A stretch of DNA of 64,000 bases from Marinomonas sp. UCMA 3892 (lineage in GTDB: Bacteria > Pseudomonadota > Gammaproteobacteria > Pseudomonadales > Marinomonadaceae): NCBI RefSeq assembly GCF_012726345.1, contig NZ_PTXN01000010.1, positions 124,001 to 188,000 of the forward strand. The letters are read 5' to 3'. Shown here piece after piece: positions 27,966 to 36,380 of this stretch (positions are counted from its first letter, which is position 1; every line of letters starts with the position of its first letter). A program made the position numbers and the translations under genes. The notes beneath the pieces are model-generated. The model ran no database searches. It worked only from the letters and a program-made list of their open reading frames with translations, and was not told the origin of the DNA.

Positions 27966-29432
27966 CTACAAAGTAAAACACCAAAAATTAATGCTGTAGG
28001 GGCTGACTAGATTAAGTTTAGAAAGCCTGGGGAAATCACTAAGTTTGATTTTTCCATTTCTAAATTTGGGTTTGACTCCGTTGATGCGGATCTTTTTTGA
28101 TGTGAGGGAGTCTGCGGTAATTTCAAAGCGCTTCTTTTTTGAGCCAAAGCCGTTGCAGTGAAGAATTTTTGGATTGGCTGACATATTGATAATGAGTAGG
28201 GTGCATTTGCCTTCTTTTTTTGCGCTATGGCAGTAAATCTGCACAAATGGGTCGTTACTTTGCACGTCAAAAACGTGTTCTCCTATGAGCTTCCCCCATA
28301 ACCAGCTGACCCAATAATCTGGATTTGGTTTTAACGTTTGTCGATTAATAAGGGCGTAGTCACCGCCGATTAGACTTTGTCTTATCATGACCTTCTGGCC
28401 GATTCTTGCGCCTCGACCAAGTTGATCAGCCCACCAAAAACAGGATATAAAACGATCTGATAGTTTGGCTTGCCCACCGCACTGAGCCGATCCAGTTTCT
28501 CCGGTCCAAAGTTGAGCATTAGGTTGATATTGATTGCGGAGCTTTTCTAGCTGTCTCGAATATCTTTCATAATCCATTAGAGAACTTGGAGAGAGAATGT
28601 TTTTGATTGTTGCCGCGCGAGTTTTGACTGGAGACCGGTTGCTTTGAAACGGGTAATAATGCCAATCAACTATATCGAGTGGTTCTTCTAGATTATCTAA
28701 AAATGGCGCGGAGATATTACTGAGTGGTTTGATGGCTTCGCCGATTCTTGGCCAGAATGCACTGCCAGGACCAGCAATTTTGCTATTGGGGCTGTGTTGT
28801 CGAACGCAGCGAATAAAAGTGTCATAGTCTTTGGCGAGGTTTTTTGCACTTGGTTGAGAGGTTAAACCATGAAACGCCCAATATGCATTGAGTTCATTGC
28901 CCAGCTCACAAATATCGATAATTTGTCCATGAGTTTGGCTATGTACTAATAAGTCTTTAACTTCGGTTGATTGCCATGTTCCTTGTTGACGTCGTTCAAA
29001 CAGACCATATTTCATGGTAAACATGAGGGCTAAACCATTGCGTTGGCAAAAGTCATGAAGCTGGTGCCACATCTCTTTGGTGACCGTAAGTGCGTCTGAA
29101 TTGCTATTAGTTGGGACGTTAGCACTCGTAAAGTAATGTACTTTATCTGCTTCAGAGCCGCCTACACGAATATAGGCGGGGCCGAGAGCTTGAACTAATA
29201 AATCGAGTTTTTCCTGTTGTAAGTTGAGAGGATCAACCCGTTGAGTACCAAGTCCTCGTTGCGTTCCCTTACTCCCTTCCCACCAGAAACCGCCAGCCAA
29301 GACGGATATATCAATTGAGAAAGATAAGTATCTTGGGTCTATGGTTGTAACAGGTGTCGTGCTGTTAAGATTAACGACAAGCAATTTATTTTGGCGAATG
29401 TTGTGTTGTCTTTGCAATCTAGAATAAAACAA
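27966..29432 (-). CDS. Glycoside hydrolase family 79-like (heparanase-like) protein, 488 aa
   Basis: The TIM-barrel landmarks of heparanase-type GH79 enzymes are present. AYIRVGGSEADKVHY lies near residue 91, the acid/base Glu is E180 in ICELGNELNAYW, and the nucleophile Glu is E312 in LWTGETGSAQCGG. ARIGQKVMIRQSLIGGDYALI near 345 resembles heparanase beta-strand 8. A beta-sandwich-like C-terminal part follows (about 385-488). The start is a TTG at 29432 with GAAGGA 9 nt upstream; a stop lies two codons before it and no ATG occurs until far inside. No signal peptide is visible, unusual for an enzyme expected to cut uronic-acid glycans outside the cell, so the substrate may be intracellular oligosaccharide. 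Its 3' end is duplicated at 18121-18414. Confidence 0.8.
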   Translation of the reverse strand: MFYSRLQRQHNIRQNKLLVVNLNSTTPVTTIDPRYLSFSIDISVLAGGFWWEGSKGTQRGLGTQRVDPLNLQQEKLDLLVQALGPAYIRVGGSEADKVHYFTSANVPTNSNSDALTVTKEMWHQLHDFCQRNGLALMFTMKYGLFERRQQGTWQSTEVKDLLVHSQTHGQIIDICELGNELNAYWAFHGLTSQPSAKNLAKDYDTFIRCVRQHSPNSKIAGPGSAFWPRIGEAIKPLSNISAPFLDNLEEPLDIVDWHYYPFQSNRSPVKTRAATIKNILSPSSLMDYERYSRQLEKLRNQYQPNAQLWTGETGSAQCGGQAKLSDRFISCFWWADQLGRGARIGQKVMIRQSLIGGDYALINRQTLKPNPDYWVSWLWGKLIGEHVFDVQSNDPFVQIYCHSAKKEGKCTLLIINMSANPKILHCNGFGSKKKRFEITADSLTSKKIRINGVKPKFRNGKIKLSDFPRLSKLNLVSPYSINFWCFTL

Positions 29433-29531
29433 GAGTTGTCATCCTTCTCAAAAGGTTTTGCTAGACTGCAATAAAAGTGTGACATTTGTATGATGCTCTA
29501 AATGCCCCGATTTTTTATAAAGGACACTAAG

Positions 29532-30080
29532 ATGAAAGTACCGGTTTGGATGATGACGATTTTGTTGGCAGGCTGCACTTTATTAACTGGTTGCACTAGT
29601 GCTCCAAAAAATATTGATCCCGTAACGCAATTTCAAGTGGAGCGTTATTTAGGCACTTGGTATGAAATTGTGCGTCAAGATCATGCTTTTGAAGAAGGTT
29701 TGTCTAATGTAACAGCGACTTATTCTATGCGTGATGATGGAGGTGTTGCAGTGTTGAATCGTGGTTATTCTGCGGAAGATAAAAAATGGCGGGAAGCAGA
29801 AGGCCGCGCCTATTTTGTCAATTCTTCTGACGTCGGCCATTTGAAAGTCTCTTTTTTTGGACCGTTTTATGGTGCGTATGTGATTTTTGAGCTAGATCAA
29901 AAAAACTATCAATACGCCATGATATCTGGGCCTAGTCGAGACTATTTCTGGCTGTTGTCTCGCACTCCTACTATGCCTGAAGACGTTAAGCGCCGATTAT
30001 TAGCTAAAGCGGAAGCGTTAGGCTTCCCTATGAATAAGTTGGTTAACGTAATGCAAAGTAGCAATGTGCCAGGCAGTTAG
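29532..30080 (+). CDS. blc: Outer-membrane lipocalin (Blc-like), 182 aa
   Basis: This is a lipoprotein signal (MKVPVWMMTILLAGCTLLTGC) followed by a lipocalin barrel. The GTWYEIVRQDHAFEEGL motif near residue 45 is the lipocalin signature; NVTATYS, GRAYFV, FFGPFYGAYVIFEL and DYFWLLSRTPTM follow in family order. E. coli Blc is about 177 aa. I start at 29532 because the signal begins there, with AAGGA upstream; an earlier in-frame ATG at 29502 would add ten polar residues. Blc-type lipocalins bind lysophospholipids or fatty acids at the outer membrane. It diverges from the GH79 gene. Confidence 0.92.
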   Translation: MKVPVWMMTILLAGCTLLTGCTSAPKNIDPVTQFQVERYLGTWYEIVRQDHAFEEGLSNVTATYSMRDDGGVAVLNRGYSAEDKKWREAEGRAYFVNSSDVGHLKVSFFGPFYGAYVIFELDQKNYQYAMISGPSRDYFWLLSRTPTMPEDVKRRLLAKAEALGFPMNKLVNVMQSSNVPGS

Positions 30081-30099
30081 CTTTTCCTGCTATACATTT

Positions 30100-30648
30100 T
30101 TAGAAAAGAGTGCAGGTAATCGATTCCTTTGCTTCAGGAGTTGAGCAAACTTCAGTGTAAGCTGTGGGGTTTTGAATAAGAGCATAGTGCATATTGGAGT
30201 CTCGACATAAGGTGAGAAAGTCGTCATAGCGTTGATTGAAATTGTTTCTTGTTATCTCATAATTGATTGTTGCGTCATAACCGCCAAAATTATTATCCAT
30301 GGCTTCTGCTTTTACTCGCTGAATTAGATAAGTTAATTCATTATATTTGTGCCGAACTTGATGGCAGTATGCGCTATTTGGTGTAGTTTCAGCGCATTCT
30401 ATCATTGATGTTTCGAGCTGGGCTTTCTCTGTTTGATAGCGATCTAAGTAATTTATCGATTGGCTATTTTTCCTTTGTGTTCTTTCAGACTGTAGTGATA
30501 GCACTTCTAATCTATTTTTTGCTTTATTTAAGCGCTCTTCTTTTGCCAAGCACTCTTTTCCAAAGGCTATTAAATCACTGCTATGTACTAGACTTACAAA
30601 GGAGCATCCTAGTAAAAGAACGCCGTATTTAATGGTCGAAATGCGCAT
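30100..30648 (-). CDS. Secreted Cys-containing hypothetical protein, 182 aa
   Basis: I do not recognise this protein. It has a Sec signal peptide (TIKYGVLLLGCSFVSLVHS, about 5-23). The mature part is predicted mostly helical, with a charged coiled-coil-like segment (LAKEERLNKAKNRLEVLSLQ, about 34-53). Six Cys occur after the signal (for example in GKECLAKE, MIECAE, AYCHQV, LTLCRDS, TEVCSTP and ITCTLF), an even number compatible with periplasmic disulfides. It is convergent with the lipocalin gene (20-nt gap) and divergent from the pepsin-like gene. Confidence 0.7.
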   Translation of the reverse strand: MRISTIKYGVLLLGCSFVSLVHSSDLIAFGKECLAKEERLNKAKNRLEVLSLQSERTQRKNSQSINYLDRYQTEKAQLETSMIECAETTPNSAYCHQVRHKYNELTYLIQRVKAEAMDNNFGGYDATINYEITRNNFNQRYDDFLTLCRDSNMHYALIQNPTAYTEVCSTPEAKESITCTLF

Positions 30649-30741
30649 TAGATTGCAGATCCTGTTTGTTTTTCGTTATACATTTTGTGTACGTTCATGG
30701 TAATTACGCTTAATTATACACTGTGTTTTTCTGGAGGAAGT

Positions 30742-31962
30742 ATGGAAAAATTTTTATCAGTAATAGGTGAGGGTAAAGGAATTTCTGTTTCTCTTGATAG
30801 AGGGCCTTTTCAGAATAATGGTGCGTCACCTTGGTATGCTTATGTTGGGGTCGGCACGCCTGAGCAGGCATTGAAGTTTTCTTTTGATACAGGCAGTGAC
30901 TTTATCTGGGTGACATCTAGTTTATGCAAAGTAGATACTTGTCACCATTATGGTAACCAAGAGTTTGCTTATCAAATATCATCCAGTTTTTCTTGGGTAA
31001 ATTCGCAGACAATTGAAGTTAATTTTGGGCCGTGGGGAAATATGGAGGTGAAAACGGGCAAGGATATTTTTACCTTAACACCTGAAGCATTGGGACAATC
31101 AACGAGTGGCTCAGTATCTTTGCTGTCGGATGTGTATTTAGCGCAGTCTTATCAAGGTGTTCAGTTTCGAGAGCTTGACTGGGATGGTGGCATAGGTATT
31201 CCAAGCACAACGGAATTATCAGATTCTCTTTCTATGTATCGATCTTTTCGAGCTATGACTCCGAGTAGTAAAACTGAACCGACATCATTTCATTTCTTTC
31301 AGAGTTTGCTTGATCAAGGAGTGGTTAGTTCGACATGTCCTTATGTGACATTTCTAACAGATATCGATAACAAGAGTGGCCAAGTGGAATTTGGTCAGCT
31401 GAATCAAGATTATCGAGAGAATAGGGAGTATCTATTTTTGCCTTGGGATAAATACAGTGCCCCTTATTTGTGGACCAGCAAGATCACATCTTTATCTATT
31501 GGTGATACTCAGGTTATTTCCCCTGAATCAATTACTAGCACGCCATATTTTTTTGCTTTGGATACTGGCTCATCTCAGTTCAAAGGTGATTTGGATGTAA
31601 TGACTACGCTTTACAACATAGCGACTAAAACAAAAGAAGATCTGGTGATTGAGATCGGAGAAACGGATTGTGGAAATGTTGGAAAGTTGGTGGTTACCTC
31701 TGACATGTACGATGTATTGATTGAGGCTGGTGAGAATAAAGGAGAAGTTATTGCGCAATTTCAACCAATGGAAAATGCTGATTATATCGCATTGGTAGGT
31801 TCTGTATTGATGGATTATTTGTATACGGTGTATGAATTTAGAGTAGTTCAACGTGAAGGCGAGAATTGCATTATTCCTGTTGGCATGTGGATATTCAATA
31901 AAGAAAAGGGGCCCAAAGTGATTGTGACAACTCAAAATAAGCCGGCACGTATTTTCAATTGA
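30742..31962 (+). CDS. Pepsin-family (A1) aspartic protease, 406 aa
   Basis: Both catalytic motifs of the two-lobed pepsin fold are present: FDTGSDFIWV with D49, and LDTGSSQF with D274. WYAYVGVGTPEQALKFSFDTG matches the N-terminal lobe of eukaryotic pepsins and the bacterial shewasins, and late YIALVGSVLMDYLYTVYEF resembles the ILGD-to-YYxVFD segment before the end. The start at 30742 is supported by GGAGGAAG just upstream; the longer frame from 30685 has no such site. There is no signal peptide or pro-segment, as in the cytoplasmic shewasins. Pepsin homologues are very rare in bacteria. Cys pairs (LCKVDTCHH; ETDCGN/ENCII) may form disulfides or bind metal. It is followed 56 nt later by the avidin-like gene. 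Confidence 0.88.
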   Translation: MEKFLSVIGEGKGISVSLDRGPFQNNGASPWYAYVGVGTPEQALKFSFDTGSDFIWVTSSLCKVDTCHHYGNQEFAYQISSSFSWVNSQTIEVNFGPWGNMEVKTGKDIFTLTPEALGQSTSGSVSLLSDVYLAQSYQGVQFRELDWDGGIGIPSTTELSDSLSMYRSFRAMTPSSKTEPTSFHFFQSLLDQGVVSSTCPYVTFLTDIDNKSGQVEFGQLNQDYRENREYLFLPWDKYSAPYLWTSKITSLSIGDTQVISPESITSTPYFFALDTGSSQFKGDLDVMTTLYNIATKTKEDLVIEIGETDCGNVGKLVVTSDMYDVLIEAGENKGEVIAQFQPMENADYIALVGSVLMDYLYTVYEFRVVQREGENCIIPVGMWIFNKEKGPKVIVTTQNKPARIFN

Positions 31963-32017
31963 TGTCTACCGATTTTAGCGAATAGATAAAAATGTTTTAA
32001 CCATAAAGGAGTAATGC

Positions 32018-32794
32018 ATGTCTTTGATGTTGAATGGCTCATGGGAAAATAGTTATGGTTCAACGATGACGTTAGAAGTCGATGAAGATGGTTTTATTTT
32101 TGGAGAGTACGGATCTCATACTGGCTCGACTGGAACTTATCTTGTGATCGGATATTGTCGGCCAAGTAACCCAACTAACGCTGCTGGACAACCATTAGTA
32201 CTGTCTATTTATTGGCGTTCAATTGGTGGTGAAGAACCTGACGAAGGCTCTCATTGGGTGTCTACCTACTGTGGTCAGCTTGATAGTGATGGCCAAATGA
32301 CGGTAATGAATTCGTTGGTAACGACAACCAAATATCAAGCTTTTGTTCCAGGAGATTACATCGATAAGTTGATCTTCAAGAAATATTTTAGCTCTAATGA
32401 AATCAAGACAAAAAATATTGAATCGATAGCACAGGAAAAAGCGAAATTTGCTAATCCTATTAATGGCGTTTGGGTAAACCAAGAAAAAAGTATTCAGCTA
32501 ACGGTGTTTTTGCAGGATAAAGAATATGGTGTTGTCAACGGCTGGCTAGCATATGGAAGTGAGCTAATAAGCATGCTTGGTTTCACAGATACCTTAGATA
32601 ATAACAATATATTACAAAGTGTTAGCTTAAGTGGATATATGCTAAAGACATCTCAACCGATATCACTTATCGGTCGTATAAGCCAAGACGCTAATACTTT
32701 GATTCTTTCTCGTTGGTTGGCCAACTCCACAAATGCTGAGGCGGCCTACTTTCAGGCAAACTCTGAAAACTGGGAATTAACGAAAAAATCATAG
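32018..32794 (+). CDS. Tandem avidin-like protein, 258 aa
   Basis: Residues 5-122 resemble streptavidin strand by strand. GSWENSYGST aligns with the first biotin-loop strand (N11 and S15 at the biotin Asn/Ser positions), FGEYGS keeps the Tyr/Ser pair (Y31, S33), YWRS keeps the strand-6 Trp (W66), HWVSTYCGQL matches the SATTWSGQY strand, and VMNSLVTTT matches TQWLLTSGT. Several biotin-contact Trp are replaced (Y84, N98, F109), so biotin affinity may be low or the ligand changed. Residues about 150-258 repeat the pattern (NGVWVNQEKSIQLTVF; LIGRISQDANTLILSRWLANSTN; ENWELTKK). No signal peptide is seen. The gene sits between the pepsin-like gene and the kinase gene, same strand, with short gaps. 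Confidence 0.7.
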   Translation: MSLMLNGSWENSYGSTMTLEVDEDGFIFGEYGSHTGSTGTYLVIGYCRPSNPTNAAGQPLVLSIYWRSIGGEEPDEGSHWVSTYCGQLDSDGQMTVMNSLVTTTKYQAFVPGDYIDKLIFKKYFSSNEIKTKNIESIAQEKAKFANPINGVWVNQEKSIQLTVFLQDKEYGVVNGWLAYGSELISMLGFTDTLDNNNILQSVSLSGYMLKTSQPISLIGRISQDANTLILSRWLANSTNAEAAYFQANSENWELTKKS

Positions 32795-32826
32795 TTGAGT
32801 CATGATCAAATTGTGAGGGAAAACAA

Positions 32827-35211
32827 ATGAGCTTAGGTAATGCATTCAATAAAGAAGAGCATGATCAAACTATAATCGATTGTTTTCTACAAATGTGGCG
32901 TTATTCAGCCGATTTGATGTTTATCATGGCCGTAGAAGATGGTGATGAGTTTTCTTTATACGACAATAATCCAGCGTCTAAAGCCGTAATGGGTCTTGAA
33001 AAGGGAGCAGAGATACATCGTCTTAACTTACGAGTGCAGTTTGGTGATGAAATGGCAGAGCAGGTTTATTCTACCTATCGTCAAGTATTGCAAGGTGGAA
33101 AACCTGTTTCTATTGAACAAGCTGGTATGCGAGGTGACGGTAGTCAGATTTATTTTGATACCTTGTTTGTTCCTATTTTTGATTCATTAGGTAAGCCGAT
33201 TTTTGTATGTGGCGTAAGTCGTGATATTACGAAAATAAAAGAGGCCGAAACCGTAGCGTTAAAAGCTAATGAAAAACTTCTAGAATACAGCACCGCACTG
33301 GAAACGATCAACCAAGAATTGGATCGCAAGGTACAAGAGCGAACCAAAGAATTAGAAAATGCAAAACGCATAGTAGAAGAGTCATTGGAGGCAAAGTCCT
33401 CCTTTGTTGCCAGAATGAGCCATGAAATACGCACCCCAATTAATGCTGTGATTGGATTAAGCCACCTAGCTTTAAAAACGTCTTTAAATCATGAGCAACA
33501 AGACTATATCAACACTATTTTATCTTCTGGTGAAAACCTACTGAGCCTTGTTAATGATGTATTAGATTTTTCGAAGATTGAGGCTGGAAAAATGGGCATA
33601 GAAGAGGTGCCTTTTTCTCCTAAATCGATTGTTCAGCACGCTATCAATATGAATGCTATTAAAGCAGAAGAAAAAAAATTGACAGTGACGGTCGATATTT
33701 CTCCATCATTGCCGCCCATGCTATTAGGTGATCCATTACATATACAGCAAGTGTTGGTCAATCTTGTTACCAATGCTGTTAAGTTCACCGAACGAGGCGG
33801 TGTTTGTGTGCGCATGTATACTGATGAAAATGATGATAAATCTGTTTTGTTAAGATGCGATGTAATTGACACTGGTATTGGAATATCAAAAGCGTATTTG
33901 GATCAACTATTTCAATCATTTCATCAGGCTGACGATAGTGTCACTCGTAAGTTTGGTGGGACCGGTTTAGGCTTAACTATCTCTCGCCAACTCTGCTCGC
34001 TGATGAACGGTGATATTTGGGTGCACAGTGAATTAGGGCAAGGGTCCACTTTTAGTTTTGTTCTCCCTCTTAATATCGCCCCTGATTTATTGCTTTTAAA
34101 TGAAAGTAAACTAAATGAAAAAGTGATAAAGGAAGAGTATAGAGAGGATGAAAGTATCCCAGATCTTTCTCAATATAATGTTCTTTTGGCAGAAGATAAT
34201 ATTATTAATCAAAAAGTTGTCTTAGGATATTTAGACGACACCTTAATAAATGTTGATGTTGTTGAAAATGGTGAGGAGGCTATTAAGAAATTAGAAGAGA
34301 AAAAATATAATTTGGTTTTGATGGATATTCAAATGCCGATTATGGATGGGTTAACCGCTTCTAGAAAAATTAGGCAGTCTTCAAATTATGGTGATATACC
34401 TATAATTGCAATGACAGCTCATGTCTCGGATGAAGCAAAAAAACAGTCTGCACAGGCTGGTATGAATGCGCATTTAGATAAGCCAATTAAAAAATTTGAT
34501 TTATACAAAATTTTACAAAAACACCTAGTTACAAATAATCAGTATAACCCCTTAAAAATGAATGGTTTTGTGATGCATGAATGGGTGGTATTGCATTCTG
34601 ATGTGTTGTCTAAGTTGTACTCCATAGATACATTAGATGTAGATGACGCGATAAAAAATCTAAATGGTAAAGCGGACTTGTATCTTGAGTTAATATTGTC
34701 TTTTTATGATAGATACAAAGATTTTTCTTCTGCTGAATGTATAGGTATTAATTTGGATGTGATTATGCATTCATTAAAGTCAAATGCTGCTTATATTGGA
34801 GCATCAAATATATCAGTGTTTTGCGCTGAATTAGAAATTAATATTAAAAATGAATTTTTTTGTTCTGAAAGAACAGAGCATCTAGTAGGAATGGTTAAGG
34901 TGTTGATTAATAAATTGGCTATTATTTTAACACCTTATTTTTCTTTGATCAAACCAAGTGAAAATATAGAAGAATTTAGCGAGAATAATTTAGTAAATAA
35001 ATTAAGAGAAATGGTGCCATTATTAAAGAAATCAGATTTTTTTGTAGAAAATCATTTCAGCTTACTGCGCAAAATGGTTCGCGGTAGTAAGTATGTTCTG
35101 GATATTGAAAACTTAATTTATGATGTGAAAAACGTTGAGTTTGAGACAGCTACTGTTACAGGGCAAACGCATGAACATTTTCTGAACAGTGTGTGCTGCA
35201 TTTGCATTTAA
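32827..35211 (+). CDS. Soluble hybrid histidine kinase (PAS-HisKA-HATPase-REC-Hpt), C-terminus replaced by IS sequence
   Basis: Order of parts: PAS-like sensor (about 20-140), coiled coil (about 140-185), HisKA with phospho-acceptor H199 in ARMSHEIRTPINAV, HATPase with NLVTNAVKFT, DTGIGI and GTGLGL (about 305-420), a receiver domain with D500 in LMDIQMPIMDG, and an Hpt-like domain with H648 in MHSLKSNAAYIGA. No transmembrane segment is present, so it senses a cytosolic signal. Native coding sequence ends at 35158; the last 17 codons come from the ISAs1 element. By comparison with BarA-type kinases only about ten residues are missing, so it may still work. It lies 32 nt after the avidin-like gene and could share its transcript. 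Confidence 0.88.
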   Translation: MSLGNAFNKEEHDQTIIDCFLQMWRYSADLMFIMAVEDGDEFSLYDNNPASKAVMGLEKGAEIHRLNLRVQFGDEMAEQVYSTYRQVLQGGKPVSIEQAGMRGDGSQIYFDTLFVPIFDSLGKPIFVCGVSRDITKIKEAETVALKANEKLLEYSTALETINQELDRKVQERTKELENAKRIVEESLEAKSSFVARMSHEIRTPINAVIGLSHLALKTSLNHEQQDYINTILSSGENLLSLVNDVLDFSKIEAGKMGIEEVPFSPKSIVQHAINMNAIKAEEKKLTVTVDISPSLPPMLLGDPLHIQQVLVNLVTNAVKFTERGGVCVRMYTDENDDKSVLLRCDVIDTGIGISKAYLDQLFQSFHQADDSVTRKFGGTGLGLTISRQLCSLMNGDIWVHSELGQGSTFSFVLPLNIAPDLLLLNESKLNEKVIKEEYREDESIPDLSQYNVLLAEDNIINQKVVLGYLDDTLINVDVVENGEEAIKKLEEKKYNLVLMDIQMPIMDGLTASRKIRQSSNYGDIPIIAMTAHVSDEAKKQSAQAGMNAHLDKPIKKFDLYKILQKHLVTNNQYNPLKMNGFVMHEWVVLHSDVLSKLYSIDTLDVDDAIKNLNGKADLYLELILSFYDRYKDFSSAECIGINLDVIMHSLKSNAAYIGASNISVFCAELEINIKNEFFCSERTEHLVGMVKVLINKLAIILTPYFSLIKPSENIEEFSENNLVNKLREMVPLLKKSDFFVENHFSLLRKMVRGSKYVLDIENLIYDVKNVEFETATVTGQTHEHFLNSVCCICI

Positions 35212-36380
35212 TCCGTGTTTGATGAATGATCGTTCCCTTTTGATGCCGATGACTCTATTAGACCGTATGATGCTGTTAAATGACCCACGCCAGCAAGCAA
35301 AATGTACCCACGATTTAGGGGAAGTGGTTTTCATGACTACCTGCGCGTTGCTTTGTGGTGCGGATGACTGGGAGTCGATTCAATTCTTTGCGGACACCCG
35401 AAAGGATTGGTTCAAACAGTTTTTACGCTTGCCAGGCGGCATCCCATCACATGACACCTTTAACCGTTTATTTTCTCTGTTGGACCCGGTCTGTTATCGA
35501 GAAATGTTCTGTGGCTGGGTGCAGGATATGTTAATTGATACCCCATTATCTGGCGTTGTCGCAATTGACGGAAAAACTGCACGGGCGTCGCGTTCTAGTA
35601 AACAACAAGCTATTCACATGGTGAACGCTTGGGCTTCACAGGCTAGCGTGTCTCTTGGTCAACACAAGGTCGATAAAAAGTCTAATGAAATCAAAGCAAT
35701 CCCTAAACTATTGGAACAACTGGCTATCAAAGGCTGCTTGGTCACAATAGATGCGATGGGGTGTCAGAAAAACATTGTATCCAAAGTCATTGAAAGAGAA
35801 GCTGATTACTTAATTACCGTAAAAAGTAACCAGAAAACGCTACATAAAGAGCTTGTTAGGTATTTCGATCATTACTGGGAAACTCATAAACAGGACACGT
35901 TAAGTGAGCACTTTTTTGAGCAACAAAACGAAACACATGGTCGCAAGGAGCACCGTCGATGCTGGTCCACGATGGACTTGTCGTCTCTGTCTATTGCAAC
36001 AGAATGGCAAGTACAAACCATCGCCGCGATACAGTCAGATCGTATTGCTAATGAAAGAGGCCGAAGCCATATTCGTTACTTTATTTCCAGCAAACTGATG
36101 ACGGCAGAAGAAGTATTAAAGGCCACTCGCGAGCATTGGGGCGTCGAAAACCAGCTTCATTGGGTTCTGGATGTCTCTTTTGGGGAAGATCAGTGTCGAG
36201 CTAGGCAAGGTTATGCGGCAGAAAACCTAGCAACCACCCGACAAATCGCTCTAAACCTACTAAAGCAGGAAACCAGTGTAAAACTGGGTATCAAAAACAA
36301 GCGTAAGGCCTGTGGTTGGGATGATGCGTATCTGTTCAAGGTGATGGGGTTGATCAAATAATGTTCGTGCGTTTGCCCTG
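35159..36380 (+). mobile_element. ISAs1-family insertion sequence, 1222 bp
   Basis: Terminal inverted repeats are CAGGGCAAACGCATGAACAT at the left end (35159-35178) and the complement of CAGGGCAAACGCACGAACAT at the right end (36361-36380), with one mismatch in 20. It carries one transposase gene. The ten bases outside the left end (GCTACTGTTA) and the right end (CAAAATAGAC) do not match, so there is no target duplication. Genes on both sides are cut by the ends. Confidence 0.92.
35222..36361 (+). CDS. ISAs1-family transposase, 379 aa
   Basis: This is a DDE transposase of the ISAs1 family: DPRQQAKCTHDLGEVVFMTTCALLCGADDWESI at the N-terminus, catalytic Asp in VAIDGKTARASR, second Asp in LVTIDAMGCQ, and the Glu region HWGVENQLHWVLDVSFGEDQCR near residue 310. 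No frameshift or internal stop is seen, so it looks intact. I use the ATG at 35222; a GTG 33 nt upstream is in frame and other ATGs follow within 30 nt, none with a clear ribosome-binding site. The stop lies 19 nt inside the right inverted repeat end. Confidence 0.9.
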   Translation: MNDRSLLMPMTLLDRMMLLNDPRQQAKCTHDLGEVVFMTTCALLCGADDWESIQFFADTRKDWFKQFLRLPGGIPSHDTFNRLFSLLDPVCYREMFCGWVQDMLIDTPLSGVVAIDGKTARASRSSKQQAIHMVNAWASQASVSLGQHKVDKKSNEIKAIPKLLEQLAIKGCLVTIDAMGCQKNIVSKVIEREADYLITVKSNQKTLHKELVRYFDHYWETHKQDTLSEHFFEQQNETHGRKEHRRCWSTMDLSSLSIATEWQVQTIAAIQSDRIANERGRSHIRYFISSKLMTAEEVLKATREHWGVENQLHWVLDVSFGEDQCRARQGYAAENLATTRQIALNLLKQETSVKLGIKNKRKACGWDDAYLFKVMGLIK

